DNA of 46,082 nt from Corynebacterium sp. (GCF_030538285.1 NZ_JAUNUG010000023.1:1-46082); one strand, 5' to 3'. Positions 1 through 8,182 are shown, numbered from the stretch's first letter. Program-made: numbers and translations. The notes: generated by a model not told the origin, from the letters alone.

Positions 1-6
1 CGGGTT

Positions 7-82
7 GGCCCCGTAGCTCAGGGGATAGAGCAGTGGTTTCCTAAACCATGTGTCGCAAGTTCGAATCTTGCCGGGGCCGCCA
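7..82 (+). tRNA. tRNA-Arg (anticodon CCU)
   Basis: A full cloverleaf can be folded by eye. The 7-bp acceptor stem pairs 7-13 with 72-78, the T arm is GCAAG/CTTGC around TTCGAAT at 55-71, the anticodon loop reads TTCCTAA so the anticodon is CCT, and the discriminator G79 is followed by an encoded CCA at 80-82. It reads the rare arginine codon AGG. The integrase gene sits 27 bp past its 3' end and points at it, so the 3' half is a likely integration target that the element has restored. Confidence 0.95.
55..82 (+). other. candidate attL core in the tRNA 3' end
   Basis: Tyrosine integrases of actinobacterial elements commonly recombine at the T arm and 3' end of a tRNA gene and leave the tRNA intact. 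Here an integrase and excisionase pair lies directly beside the tRNA, so the core probably falls in this stretch. This rests on position and family knowledge only. I looked for a second copy of the tRNA 3' sequence further right and did not find one, so the core cannot be delimited. Confidence 0.4.
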
Positions 83-109
83 GCCTGAAACCGATCCTGA
101 CTAGGACTT

Positions 110-1264
110 TCATCCAAGATTTTGTTCTATTCTTGACCCCAGTTTTGGGGCATCTGACGAGTTTGGTCGGTATATGGTCGGTACAGGAATAGCAGCGAGT
201 CCCTGTTGGGGCATCCGGATCGCTCTCTTGGCAGCCCTGTCCAACCCGTTGGAGACCTCGATCAGGTCGGATGGGAAGAGCCCCGCGTAGTGCTTCAACG
301 TGGTCGAGGGATCCTCGTGACCGAGCATCCGCGATACGGACACGACCGACGCGCCGGCCTGGATCGCGAGCGATGCGGCGGTGTCGCGGAAGTTGTGGGG
401 CGTGACCTTTCTGGGCAGCCCTGCGGCCTTGACTGCGGTGTCGAGCCGCCGGCGGCGCCAGTTGGAGTAGCGGACGTATCCCCCTTTGGCGTCGGGGAAG
501 AGGAGTCCGGTCCGTTGCCCGATCCACCTGCGGAGCTCGGCGCTGATGAGGCTGGGCAGGGGAACGGTGCGCGCCTCGTGGTCCTTGAGGGTCCCCAAGT
601 GGAGTACTCCGTTCACTTCGGCCACCGCCACCGTCAGCCGGAGTTCGTCGCCCCGGAACGCAGCCGTGGTCAATGCGATGCACTCTCCCCAGCGCAGCCC
701 TCCGTAGGCCATCACCAGGACCATGACTCGGTCGCGGGCATCCATCTTGGCGACGAGGCGCCACACCTGTTCGTGGGTGAGAGGAGCCGGCTCGTTGCGC
801 CTGACCCTGGGCAGCTTGACGCCCTCCACGGGAGAGCGTTGGACGAGCCCGTCGGCCAGCGCCATCTTGTACATGCTGCGCAGCAATCCGACCGCTTGAC
901 GGGTCGAGGACGCCGACATGGTCGAGTACAGCAGGTTGGCCCACGCCGCCACCTCCGACGGCGCGATCGAAGTGAGCGGGCGCTTGCCGAAGCGCGGCAG
1001 CAGGTAGCGCTTCGCCAGCCCCTCTTGGCGCGCCAACGTGGAGGGCTTGATCGGAGGACGTACGCGCTGGAAGTGCTCCCACCACTCCCCCACCGTGACC
1101 CCTTCACGAGCAGGAGCTGCCCAGGTGTCGGCTGCGAGCGCGGTCTGCTGGCTGCGTTCCCACGCCACGGCGTCGGTCTTGCGGGCGAACGTGCGAGAGC
1201 GAACGTAGCGGCTGCGGTGGTAGACGCGGACCCGCCACCGCCCATCCGGGCGCTTGTCGATCAC
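110..1264 (-). CDS. int: tyrosine recombinase / phage-type integrase
   Basis: The 384-residue protein has the layout of an actinobacterial site-specific integrase: an N-terminal arm-binding region (about 1-50), a SAM-like core-binding domain (about 55-140) and a C-terminal catalytic domain. The catalytic residues are visible: Arg191 in GLRWGE, His290 and Arg293 in HNFRD, His316 in LGHED and the nucleophile Tyr326 in KHYAGLF. The start is a GTG whose first bases overlap the stop of the upstream excisionase-like gene by 4 bp, so the two are translationally coupled. Its 3' end abuts the tRNA-Arg gene, as expected for an enzyme integrating into that tRNA. It is intact and full length for the family. 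I infer that it moves the element carrying the mobilisation genes further right. Confidence 0.95.
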   Translation of the reverse strand: MIDKRPDGRWRVRVYHRSRYVRSRTFARKTDAVAWERSQQTALAADTWAAPAREGVTVGEWWEHFQRVRPPIKPSTLARQEGLAKRYLLPRFGKRPLTSIAPSEVAAWANLLYSTMSASSTRQAVGLLRSMYKMALADGLVQRSPVEGVKLPRVRRNEPAPLTHEQVWRLVAKMDARDRVMVLVMAYGGLRWGECIALTTAAFRGDELRLTVAVAEVNGVLHLGTLKDHEARTVPLPSLISAELRRWIGQRTGLLFPDAKGGYVRYSNWRRRRLDTAVKAAGLPRKVTPHNFRDTAASLAIQAGASVVSVSRMLGHEDPSTTLKHYAGLFPSDLIEVSNGLDRAAKRAIRMPQQGLAAIPVPTIYRPNSSDAPKLGSRIEQNLG

Positions 1265-1473
1265 AGCCGGTGCTGGGCGCGGTCGGGCAGCTGACGCTGG
1301 GCGTCGATCCAGATCTTCAGCTCATCCAGGTCATAGCGGACGCACTGGCCGATCTTCAGCCACGGCGGGCCACCACCCCGGCAACGCCAGGCGTTCAGCG
1401 TGGACACGGTGATCGTGAGCACGGCGGCCGCTTCTTGGGTGGTGAGCAGGGTGACGGTTGCAGAGCGTGACAT
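1261..1473 (-). CDS. excisionase-like helix-turn-helix protein
   Basis: A small protein of about 70 residues from ATG 1473, which is preceded by a good AGAGGA ribosome binding site. A longer frame reaches 1536, but that start has no supporting site. The core reads LLTTQEAAAVL...STLNAWRCRGGGPPWLKIGQCVRYDLDELKIWI, the MerR-like winged helix pattern (helix_turn_helix_17 type) used by recombination directionality factors and small regulators. It overlaps the integrase start by 4 bp. I infer that it biases the integrase towards excision, possibly also regulating the pair. A plain transcriptional regulator is the alternative. Confidence 0.85.
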   Translation of the reverse strand: MSRSATVTLLTTQEAAAVLTITVSTLNAWRCRGGGPPWLKIGQCVRYDLDELKIWIDAQRQLPDRAQHRL

Positions 1474-1651
1474 GGGTGTTCCTCTCAGTGAAGGAGGACC
1501 AGCCGCGACTGCCGTCGGCCACCGCCCTCCATCCACCCGGCCCCAGTTGCACGGGTGAACACCCCCACAGGCACGGTTTGATGGCTAAGTGGCCACCCCA
1601 TAGGGGGGACGTTCTACGAAAAGGCGAGGGACTTCAGATCACGCCACTTAA

Positions 1652-2581
1652 TCAGCGCCAGGTAAGCCAGCCAGGGCGCAGCAGGTCGAACAGCTCGTCT
1701 CCGTCAAGATCCATCCCGAACTCGGCCTCCAATGTGAAGGCATGCGCCTCCTCTCCTTGATCCCACGGTATCCCCGAAAGCCACGAGTGGTCGAAGCCAA
1801 GCCTCAGAGTGCCCCGGATCTCGAGCTCTCCTTCAGCGAAGTCCCCCGCGAGCACGAAGGGCCCCCCCTGCAACTCGACCCCTTCCAGATCAACTGACAC
1901 CTGGTGGGCCACCATCGGCCCATCGGTCATCCGACTCGACAAGTCCCGTGCTAGCGCCTCGCGTTGCCGTTCGATCAGCGGTCCGAGCAACTCCTCGACT
2001 TTGGCCTGGATGTCCTCCGAGGCAGGAGAAATGCCGATCAGACGGCCAAGATCGGGGAAGCTGACGACATGCTGCGGCTCTGGCACACCCAGCACTTCCG
2101 CCACACCGGCGATCGCCTTGACGTCCCCCGACACCAAGACAAGCTCGCCCAGCGCCGCCGCCGAGAACGCCGCTCGCAGCCAAGCGGAATCCGCAGCGCC
2201 AACCTTGTGGCCCGACTTCGTTGATCCCGCACCATGCTGAAGTACTTGGTCGCGCAGACCCTCAACGGCTTGCTCCCCCGTGAGGGGAAGGATCCGCACT
2301 CCAGTGGCCGCCACCATGTCGCGCAGGGCCTCCAAGGTCAACGGGCCCGGAGCTTGGAGTGCTTCCAACCGGTGCCGAGTCCGCGCCCGATTGAATGCCC
2401 CCACGGCATTAGAGAACTTGCGCTCCTCCGCCTGGTAATGCTCGTACAACTCCCAGAGAACAATCTCCGGTAGCACCAACTCGTGCCCACGTCGCCGACA
2501 GGCAGCCTCCCAACGATCCAGCTGAGAAAGATCGACCATTGGGTTTTGGCCGAACGCCGAACTGTCAACCACTACAAGCAT
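1652..2581 (-). CDS. PIN-domain protein (DUF4935-like), possible ribonuclease
   Basis: About 309 residues from ATG 2581. The reading frame stays open to 2749, but the protein clearly begins at MLVVVDSSAF, the first strand of a PIN fold. Acidic residues of the nuclease site are visible: Asp6, Glu44 in the P-E-I-V-L-W-E-L segment, and the Asp of the late SGDVKAIAG motif, with the conserved GAADSAWL helix before it. The C-terminal third (from about 200) is a long helix and a beta-rich segment of unknown role. PIN domains cleave RNA and often act as toxins, but no antitoxin-sized partner adjoins it, and its length matches stand-alone DUF4935 proteins. It lies between the integrase pair and a 150-bp repeat, so it is probably cargo of the element. 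Ribosome binding site is weak (GGGG). Confidence 0.7.
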   Translation of the reverse strand: MLVVVDSSAFGQNPMVDLSQLDRWEAACRRRGHELVLPEIVLWELYEHYQAEERKFSNAVGAFNRARTRHRLEALQAPGPLTLEALRDMVAATGVRILPLTGEQAVEGLRDQVLQHGAGSTKSGHKVGAADSAWLRAAFSAAALGELVLVSGDVKAIAGVAEVLGVPEPQHVVSFPDLGRLIGISPASEDIQAKVEELLGPLIERQREALARDLSSRMTDGPMVAHQVSVDLEGVELQGGPFVLAGDFAEGELEIRGTLRLGFDHSWLSGIPWDQGEEAHAFTLEAEFGMDLDGDELFDLLRPGWLTWR

Positions 2582-2672
2582 GACCCCATTCTTGCCGAGC
2601 GTGTTCCAACACCATGAGCCATGTACCGGGCTTGGTTGCAGTCGAACCGGAAGCCCATCGTGAGGTCTGCTG

Positions 2673-2828
2673 GGCAACCATCGGACTTGAGCCGGGCCCT
2701 CCCCCAAGGACTTCGACCGACCCCTGAAACCCCTAGTCGCCACGCTCAAGACAGCTGCCTGAGGACATTTCCCCTAGTGGGCCCGCGGACCCGAGCTGTG
2801 GCCCGTGATCTGTACCAATGTCGGTACC
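2673..2828. repeat. left copy of a diverged ~150-bp direct repeat
   Basis: This stretch aligns with 11849-11999 in the same orientation from GGCAACCATCGGACT at the left to GGTACC at the right. Shared blocks include AAACCCCTAGTCGCCACGC, CCCCTAG, GGGCCC and the inverted repeat GTACC-N6-GGTAC at 2812-2827. By eye about three quarters of the bases agree, with a few small gaps; similarity stops abruptly at both ends. The copies bracket the sialic-acid-type operon. It fills most of the 318-bp space between the PIN gene and the ROK kinase, where I see no gene. The remaining part of the gap (2829-2899) shows nothing recognisable. Confidence 0.85.
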
Positions 2829-2899
2829 CATCCCACGCCCTTGTGAGGCAGCCCGACTGCCGCCTGCTCGGCCTGTCGCTCGCGGGCCCTCATGCGCAC

Positions 2900-3820
2900 C
2901 TACTGGACGGCCACCGTGCGAGCTCCCCCCAAGATGGCTGCGGTTGTGCCGAGTTGGGCAGGCCGAATGGGAGTGTTGGCTAATGCTTCGACAAGTTCGG
3001 AGCGCACGGTGGTCTCGAGTGGTTCCCACCAGAGCGGGCCTGCGTTCGCCAGGCCTCCACTGATGACGACTACTTCTGGGTCGAGGCACGTGATCAGACC
3101 TGCCAGCGCGCGCCCCAACCCTGTGGCGGCCGCGCGGATGACACGCAGGGCGATGTCGTCACCTTCGGTCGCAGCCTTGAACAGCTCCACGGCGTTCGGG
3201 ATCGATGCGGATCCGCCGAGTTCTCGGTAGCGGCGGTGGATGGCTGGGCCGGCCGCAAGTGCTTCTAGGTGACCGAGACGTCCGCAGGGACAGGGCAGGC
3301 CTTCGGCGCCGACTGTCGGGATGTGGCCGATCTCCCCCGCCAGGTGGTGCGCCCCTGTCTGGAGGCGGCCGTCCAGGATGAGCGAGCCGCCTACTCCTGT
3401 CCCGACAGCGACCAGGAGGGCGGAACGTGCTCCGGCGGCGGCGCCTTGCCACGCTTCTCCCAGGGCGTGGGCGTCGACGTCGTTGATGACCATGACCGGC
3501 AGGTCTCCGAGCCGGGCTCGGAGTTCCGATGCGATGTCTATTCCGACCCATCCCTTGAACGTGTCTGTCGAACTGACGACGACTCCGTGTTCGTTGATGG
3601 CTCCCGCGGAACCGATTCCCACCGCCGTGGGTGTCCTGCCTTGCGACGCTTGGAGGACGGTGGCCGCCACTGCGTCGAGGACTGCGTCCGGGCCCTCCCC
3701 GGCTGGGGTTGGACTGATTGCCAGTGGCCCGAGGGTGCCGTCCGCGTCGACTCGGGCAGCTGCGGTCTTGGTTCCGCCGAGGTCGACTCCGACAACGGTG
3801 TTCTCGATGGAACGGGTCAT
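2900..3820 (-). CDS. ROK-family sugar kinase, probable N-acetylmannosamine kinase
   Basis: 306 residues, the usual size for a stand-alone ROK kinase without a DNA-binding domain. The phosphate-binding DLGGTKTA motif is at about 14-21, the catalytic aspartate lies in INDVDAHALGEAW, and the second glycine-rich loop is VAVGTGVGGSLI. The ROK zinc motif is CPCGRLGHLE, with His where the third Cys (CxCGxxGCxE) is usual. Its start at ATG 3820 has a clear GGAAGGCG ribosome binding site. It is the last gene of a minus-strand operon with a NanA/DapA-type lyase, a NanQ-like protein and a YjhC-like oxidoreductase, so phosphorylation of N-acetylmannosamine is the best guess. Glucose, GlcNAc or another amino sugar remain possible because ROK specificity cannot be read by eye. 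Confidence 0.85.
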   Translation of the reverse strand: MTRSIENTVVGVDLGGTKTAAARVDADGTLGPLAISPTPAGEGPDAVLDAVAATVLQASQGRTPTAVGIGSAGAINEHGVVVSSTDTFKGWVGIDIASELRARLGDLPVMVINDVDAHALGEAWQGAAAGARSALLVAVGTGVGGSLILDGRLQTGAHHLAGEIGHIPTVGAEGLPCPCGRLGHLEALAAGPAIHRRYRELGGSASIPNAVELFKAATEGDDIALRVIRAAATGLGRALAGLITCLDPEVVVISGGLANAGPLWWEPLETTVRSELVEALANTPIRPAQLGTTAAILGGARTVAVQ

Positions 3821-3865
3821 CGTTCGCCTTCCTTCCCAGGGGCGCAGCAGCTGGCGAGAGGGAGG

Positions 3866-4795
3866 TCAGGCCGCTCGGACGTGTCCGAGACCTACCGACT
3901 CGACGATCTGCGCGATGGCATGCACGTGTTGGTCGGTGAGTGGCTCCAAGGGCGCCGGCATGCTGGCAGAGTCGATGACGCCCATCGCTGCAAGGGCCGC
4001 CTTGAATGCTCCGATACCGGCAGCATCCCCGGATCGACCGGAGGGCACGAAAGCGATCTCGAAGAGCTGGCAGAGGCGCTCTTGCTCGGTGCGAGCCGTG
4101 GTCCAGTCACCGATCTGGGCGGCCTGCCAGAGCCTGACGTAGCCGGCCGGGTCCACGTTGGCCAGACCGGGGACGGCACCGTCGGCTCCCAGCAGCGCCA
4201 TGGCGTCCACCATGACTTCGTGTCCGGTGGAAATCTCGAGCGGGTTGCCGGCTGCGCGGTTGGCCAGCACGAGGCGTCGGAAGGCGACATCGTCGCCTGA
4301 GGAGTCCTTGACCCCGGCGATGACTCCCTCCCGGCCGAGTTCGATCAGGGTGTCTCGGGAGAGCTTGCTGTGCACGCGGACGGGGACGTCGTAGGCGATC
4401 ACGGGTACGTCGACGGCTCGGGCGATGATCCGGTAGTGCTCGGCCACCTCCGAGATGGAGTTGAGCGCGTAGAACGGGGCCGTGGCCACGATCGCGTCCG
4501 CGCCCGCGTCGATCACGCGCTTGGCCTGGTCGGCGACCCGGGATGCAGTGAGGTCGGCGGTTCCGACCATCACCGGGACCCGGCCGGCGACGCGGGCTGC
4601 TACCCGCTCCACGACCGAGGTTCGTTGGGCGTCGGTCAGGTAGGCCACCTGGCCCGAGGAGCCGAGGGCGAAGATGCCGTGGACGCCGGCGTCGAGGAGG
4701 TGGTCGACCAGGTTGTCGAGGCCGACCAGGTCCAGGGTCCCGTCGGGGTGGAAGGGGGTGAGCAGGGGCGGAACGATGCCCTTGAGCATCGACAT
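3866..4795 (-). CDS. DapA/NanA-family lyase, probable N-acetylneuraminate lyase or related aldolase
   Basis: 309 residues forming a class I aldolase barrel. It starts MSMLKGIVPPLLTPF, carries the carboxylate-binding GSSGQ loop (the family usually has GSTGE), the catalytic tyrosine in AYDVP and the Schiff-base lysine in GVKDSSGD. True sialate lyases normally show a K-F/Y-T-S type motif here, so this is an outlying member. The start at ATG 4795 follows a strong AAGGAGGA site. It lies between the NanQ-like and the ROK kinase genes in an operon with a YjhC-type oxidoreductase, which argues for cleavage of a sialic acid or another 2-keto-3-deoxy acid to pyruvate plus an aldose. Dihydrodipicolinate synthesis is unlikely in this context. 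Confidence 0.85.
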   Translation of the reverse strand: MSMLKGIVPPLLTPFHPDGTLDLVGLDNLVDHLLDAGVHGIFALGSSGQVAYLTDAQRTSVVERVAARVAGRVPVMVGTADLTASRVADQAKRVIDAGADAIVATAPFYALNSISEVAEHYRIIARAVDVPVIAYDVPVRVHSKLSRDTLIELGREGVIAGVKDSSGDDVAFRRLVLANRAAGNPLEISTGHEVMVDAMALLGADGAVPGLANVDPAGYVRLWQAAQIGDWTTARTEQERLCQLFEIAFVPSGRSGDAAGIGAFKAALAAMGVIDSASMPAPLEPLTDQHVHAIAQIVESVGLGHVRAA

Positions 4796-4825
4796 GGTGT
4801 CCTCCTTGGACAGTCGAGTGGTGGT

Positions 4826-5281
4826 TCAGGCGACGCGGAGTTTGCCTACGGCCTTGAGTACGGTGCCGGGCCCGGTGGCCCACACGCCCGGGCGGTGTGC
4901 ATCCGTGGGGTAGCAGACGACGAACCAGCTCGGCTTCAGGGTGATGGACACAGTGGCCGGCCCTTCGTGGAAGCCGATGTCGGCGGCCTCGTCGAAGGGG
5001 GTGGCTTTGGTCAGCGCGGTCAGGCTGGCCACGTCGATGCGTTCTTCGCCGGCCAGGACAACGTGGACGTCGGCGTACCGGCGGTGGGCCTCGTACTGGG
5101 TCTTGGACGCCGGGTCCTGCGACTCGAACGCGGCCACGGTGATGTGGCCTTGTTCGTCGTCCAGGTCGACGCGGGTCCCCACTGGGGTCGTCGCGTCGAA
5201 GGCTGCCAGGGCGGTGAGCGCTGCTGACAGGACCGGGTCGTGGGCGTACTTGTGGCGTTGGTCGAGGGTGTCGATGATCAT
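4826..5281 (-). CDS. nanQ: YhcH/YjgK/YiaL family protein, probable sialic acid anomerase NanQ
   Basis: 151 residues from ATG 5281; an upstream extension of the frame is only the shadow of the next gene. The family signature is complete: YEAHRRYADVHVVLAGEERIDV in the middle, FHEG, and the late FVVCYPTDAHRPG metal-binding segment of a small cupin-like beta barrel. Members in nan operons are reported to speed interconversion of Neu5Ac anomers before the lyase acts; others act on other sugars. It overlaps the oxidoreductase stop by 4 bp (ATGA), so the two are made together. The company of a YjhC-type enzyme, lyase and ROK kinase supports the sialic-acid role. Confidence 0.85.
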   Translation of the reverse strand: MIIDTLDQRHKYAHDPVLSAALTALAAFDATTPVGTRVDLDDEQGHITVAAFESQDPASKTQYEAHRRYADVHVVLAGEERIDVASLTALTKATPFDEAADIGFHEGPATVSITLKPSWFVVCYPTDAHRPGVWATGPGTVLKAVGKLRVA

Positions 5282-6405
5282 GCTGCGCCGACCCGCACCC
5301 GGTCGCGGATCTCGGCGACGGCCACCTTCCGGTTCTGGGTCAGGGAGAGCGTGGCGGCGTCGGCGGTGGCGATCGAGTCGCGAGCCGCCTTGCCGGTCAG
5401 GAGGGGTCGGAACTCGTCGCCGACGTCTTCGCCGTGCATGACGGCGTTGAAGTACTCCATCTCGGCCTGCATGATGCCCTGGAGCCACAGGGGCGGCTTG
5501 CGGCCCGGTCGGCCGTACATGATCGCGCCGTCCATCTCGCCTTCGTTGGAGAACCGCGTCCGGTCGGCGTCTTCCTCCTCGGTGCGGTGCAGGAGGGCGT
5601 GCTCGACGCCGGACTTGGTCCGCAGGGTGACGCCAGCGTTGAGCATGTCGAGGCGGATGGCGCCCTCGCTGCCCTGGATGAGGAGGTAGTGCTCGGGCCA
5701 GTGGAAGGCCGACCCGTACTCGCAGACGGCGTACTTGCCGCCGGCGAACTCGAGCAGCAGCAGGAGCATGTCGTCCTCGTCACCGAAGTTCTCGCCCACG
5801 TGGGCGACGTTGCCGCCAGCCATGGTGACGTACTCGGCGGGGCCGAGGATGGACTGGATGGCGTCGAGCTCGTGGATGTGGTGGTACAGGTGGCCACCGG
5901 ACAGCGCCCTACGCTTCTTCCAGCTGATGGAGGGCTGCGGCTCTTCCCAGCCGTTGCGGGCGGAGTGGCAGTAGAGGACGTCGCCGATCCGTCCTTCGGC
6001 GATGACGCGCTTGGCGTAGCGCACGCCCTCGAAGAAGTTCATGACGTGTCCGGCCATGAAGATCACCCCGTGGTCTGCGGCGGTGGCGACCATGGCGTCG
6101 CAGTCGGCGTAGTTCAGGGCGATGGGCTTCTCGCAGAAGATGTCGACCTGGTGGCGGGCTGCAGCCATGACGGCTTCGTGGTGGATGTGGTTGGGTGAGG
6201 CCACGATGACCGCTTGGACGTCGGGGCGGGCGAAGAGGGCGTCGAGGTCCTGCTCGACGTCGCATCCCAGTTCCTTGGCGACATCGGCTGCGTTGAGCGG
6301 GTCGTAGACCGCGGTGACGCGGGCCCCCGGCATCGTATTCATGATCCGTGCCAGTTCGGCGCCGAAGTACCCCGTCCCGACGACGGCGTATCCGATGGTT
6401 TCCAT
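5278..6405 (-). CDS. yjhC: Gfo/Idh/MocA oxidoreductase, YjhC/NanOx type
   Basis: 375 residues from ATG 6405, which has an AAGGAAAG site; the longer open frame upstream is a shadow. The Rossmann segment is VVGTGYFGAELAR, followed by the family's EKP motif in DIFCEKPIALNYADC. From memory of E. coli YjhC, several blocks match closely: FMAGHVMNFFEGVRYA, RNGWE, SWKK, SGGHLYHHIHELD, GSAFHWPEHY and DGAIMYGRPGRKPPLWL. YjhC and Ruminococcus gnavus NanOx convert 2,7-anhydro-Neu5Ac and Neu5Ac into each other with NAD. I therefore infer that this enzyme feeds 2,7-anhydro-sialic acid, the product of intramolecular trans-sialidases, into the lyase pathway. It overlaps the nanQ start by 4 bp. Confidence 0.88.
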   Translation of the reverse strand: METIGYAVVGTGYFGAELARIMNTMPGARVTAVYDPLNAADVAKELGCDVEQDLDALFARPDVQAVIVASPNHIHHEAVMAAARHQVDIFCEKPIALNYADCDAMVATAADHGVIFMAGHVMNFFEGVRYAKRVIAEGRIGDVLYCHSARNGWEEPQPSISWKKRRALSGGHLYHHIHELDAIQSILGPAEYVTMAGGNVAHVGENFGDEDDMLLLLLEFAGGKYAVCEYGSAFHWPEHYLLIQGSEGAIRLDMLNAGVTLRTKSGVEHALLHRTEEEDADRTRFSNEGEMDGAIMYGRPGRKPPLWLQGIMQAEMEYFNAVMHGEDVGDEFRPLLTGKAARDSIATADAATLSLTQNRKVAVAEIRDRVRVGAA

Positions 6406-6419
6406 GGGTTCTTTCCTTG

Positions 6420-7271
6420 TCACTTGACCGATCCCGAGGCCAGGCCGCCGGCGATCTTGTTCTGGATGATGGCGAAGAAGATGACGGACGGGACGACCAC
6501 GATCGCCGAGGCGGCCATCATGGTTCCCCAGTCGAGGACCTCTTGGCCCTCCAGTGACTTCAGGGCCACAGAGGCGGTCATCTTGTCGGTTCCGTTGATG
6601 AGGATGAGCGAGTAGAGGAACTCGTTCCAGGCGTTGATGAAGGTGTAGATGGCGACTGCGACCAGCCCCGGGGCAACGATGGGCAGGACGACGCGCCAGA
6701 ACACCTGGAGGCGGTTGGCGCCATCGACGTAGCCGGCCTCCTCGATCTCGATGGGGACGGTCCGGAAGAAGCCGACCAGCAGCCACACCGCGAACGGCAC
6801 CGAGAAGGACAGGTAGGCCAGCACCAGGCCGAACCGGCTGTTCATCAGGCCCATCTGGCCCATGACGATCGAGTAGGGAATCGCCAGCAGGATGGGCGGG
6901 AACATGTAGGTCAGGATCATGATTCGGGTCATGGCCTTGCCGAGCCGCGGCGAGAACCGCACGATGCCGTACGCCGCCAAGGCAGAGATCGCCAGCGAGA
7001 TGAGCGTGGTGGCCAGGGCGACGATGACCGAGTTTCCGATGTTGGTACCGAAGCGCAGTTGGCCCAGGACCGTCTGGTAGTGCTCGAGGGTGAGCTCGCG
7101 CGGCCAGAAGCTGGTCGCATCCGTGGTGAGTTCACCGGGTGCCTTCACCGACGAGACGAGGACCCAGACGAGGGGAAAGGCTGCGATGACGGTCAGGATG
7201 ATCAGGTAGACGTAGCTGACGGTGGTGCCGAACCAACCGGGGCGCAGGATGCGGCGACGTGTGTTGCTCAT
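6420..7271 (-). CDS. carbohydrate ABC transporter permease, MalG type (CUT1)
   Basis: 283 residues from ATG 7271; the frame upstream of that is shadow. A first membrane span lies at about 18-40 (SYVYLIILTVIAAFPLVWVLVSS) and five more follow. The inner-membrane EAA loop that docks the ATPase reads EIEEAGYVDGANRLQVFWRVVLPIVAPG at about 184-211. The N-terminal RRR and short tail are typical of MalG-like subunits. The start overlaps the stop of the partner permease by 4 bp. No ATPase gene lies in the operon, which is common in actinobacteria, where a shared MsiK-type ATPase serves many CUT1 systems. The cargo is inferred from neighbours to be a sialic acid or related sugar. Confidence 0.92.
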   Translation of the reverse strand: MSNTRRRILRPGWFGTTVSYVYLIILTVIAAFPLVWVLVSSVKAPGELTTDATSFWPRELTLEHYQTVLGQLRFGTNIGNSVIVALATTLISLAISALAAYGIVRFSPRLGKAMTRIMILTYMFPPILLAIPYSIVMGQMGLMNSRFGLVLAYLSFSVPFAVWLLVGFFRTVPIEIEEAGYVDGANRLQVFWRVVLPIVAPGLVAVAIYTFINAWNEFLYSLILINGTDKMTASVALKSLEGQEVLDWGTMMAASAIVVVPSVIFFAIIQNKIAGGLASGSVK

Positions 7272-8182
7272 GCGATTTCCTTCTCCCAGCGGTCGAGCAG
7301 GCGGAAGTAGAACATGCAGATGATCAGCAGGAAGCCCAGCAGGACGATGGTCACTGCCGACGACTGGCCGAGCTGCTTGAGGCCCCAACCGACGTTGTAG
7401 GCGTAGATGGGCACGGTCTCGGTGAGGTTGGCCGGTCCGCCGCCGGTCAACAGGTAGATCGTGTCGAAGTTGTTGAACACCCAGATGGTGCGCAGGACGA
7501 CGAGTAGGCCGACGACCACGCGGATGTGCGGGAGCGTGATGTGCAGGAAGGACTGCCAGGGGGTGGCGGCATCGATCTGCGCTGCCTCGTACTGGTCCTT
7601 CGGGATGGTCTGCAGGGCCGAGAGGACGTTCACCATGATGAGCGGCGCCCCGAACCAGATGTTGATGAACACCAGGGTGGAGAAGACGAGGTTGGGGTTG
7701 GAGAAGAACTGGGGCGGGGTGTCGCTGATCCCCAGCTTGACGATGAGGTTCGGCACGAACCCGTACACGCCGTTCAGGATCCACTTCCAGGACAGGGCGA
7801 TCACGATCGAGGGAAACGCCCACGGGATGATCAGCATGGTCCGGAAGAAGCCTTGGAAGTGGTTGATCCGGTTCAGGGCCAGGGCGGCGGTGAAGCCCAC
7901 CACGACCTGCCCGAGCAATGAGGCGGCCGTCCAGTTGATGGAAACCAGGAAGGCGTGCAGGAAGCCGGGATCGGTGAGGATCTCGATGTAGTTGTCCAGG
8001 CCGACGAACTCATAGCGCCGGCGGATCAGGTGCTTGTCGGTGAAGCTGTAGTAGAAGCTCGAGGCGACCGGGTAGATCAGCAGCACGCTGACGATGAACA
8101 GTGCCGGCAGCAGGAACAGGAACCCGGTCTTGCTGCGTCGCCGACGCCGGATGGCAGGGATGGGGCGCGTGGCGGTGCGCAT
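7268..8182 (-). CDS. carbohydrate ABC transporter permease, MalF type (CUT1)
   Basis: 304 residues. A basic N-terminus (RRRRRSK) is followed by a first span at about 20-42 and five further spans. The EAA loop reads DQYEAAQIDAATPWQSFLHITLPHIR near 210-235. It forms the membrane channel with the MalG-type subunit encoded 4 bp overlapping downstream. A 60-bp gap separates it from the binding-protein gene on its upstream side, long enough for an mRNA processing or attenuation signal, though none is obvious. The pair probably imports a sialic-acid-type substrate given the catabolic genes that follow. Confidence 0.92.
   Translation of the reverse strand: MRTATRPIPAIRRRRRSKTGFLFLLPALFIVSVLLIYPVASSFYYSFTDKHLIRRRYEFVGLDNYIEILTDPGFLHAFLVSINWTAASLLGQVVVGFTAALALNRINHFQGFFRTMLIIPWAFPSIVIALSWKWILNGVYGFVPNLIVKLGISDTPPQFFSNPNLVFSTLVFINIWFGAPLIMVNVLSALQTIPKDQYEAAQIDAATPWQSFLHITLPHIRVVVGLLVVLRTIWVFNNFDTIYLLTGGGPANLTETVPIYAYNVGWGLKQLGQSSAVTIVLLGFLLIICMFYFRLLDRWEKEIA

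Noticed and set aside
1652-2581. PIN gene as half of a VapBC-type toxin-antitoxin pair
   Set aside because: The protein is twice the usual VapC size and no small antitoxin gene adjoins it on either side.
2621-3089. Open frames through the left repeat that share short peptides with frames through the right repeat
   Set aside because: Shared peptides occur in several frames at once, which follows from DNA similarity. None has a start signal or a steady protein-like frame.
3866-4795. Lyase as dihydrodipicolinate synthase of lysine synthesis
   Set aside because: The neighbours are sugar uptake and sialic-acid-type genes, with no lysine genes near.
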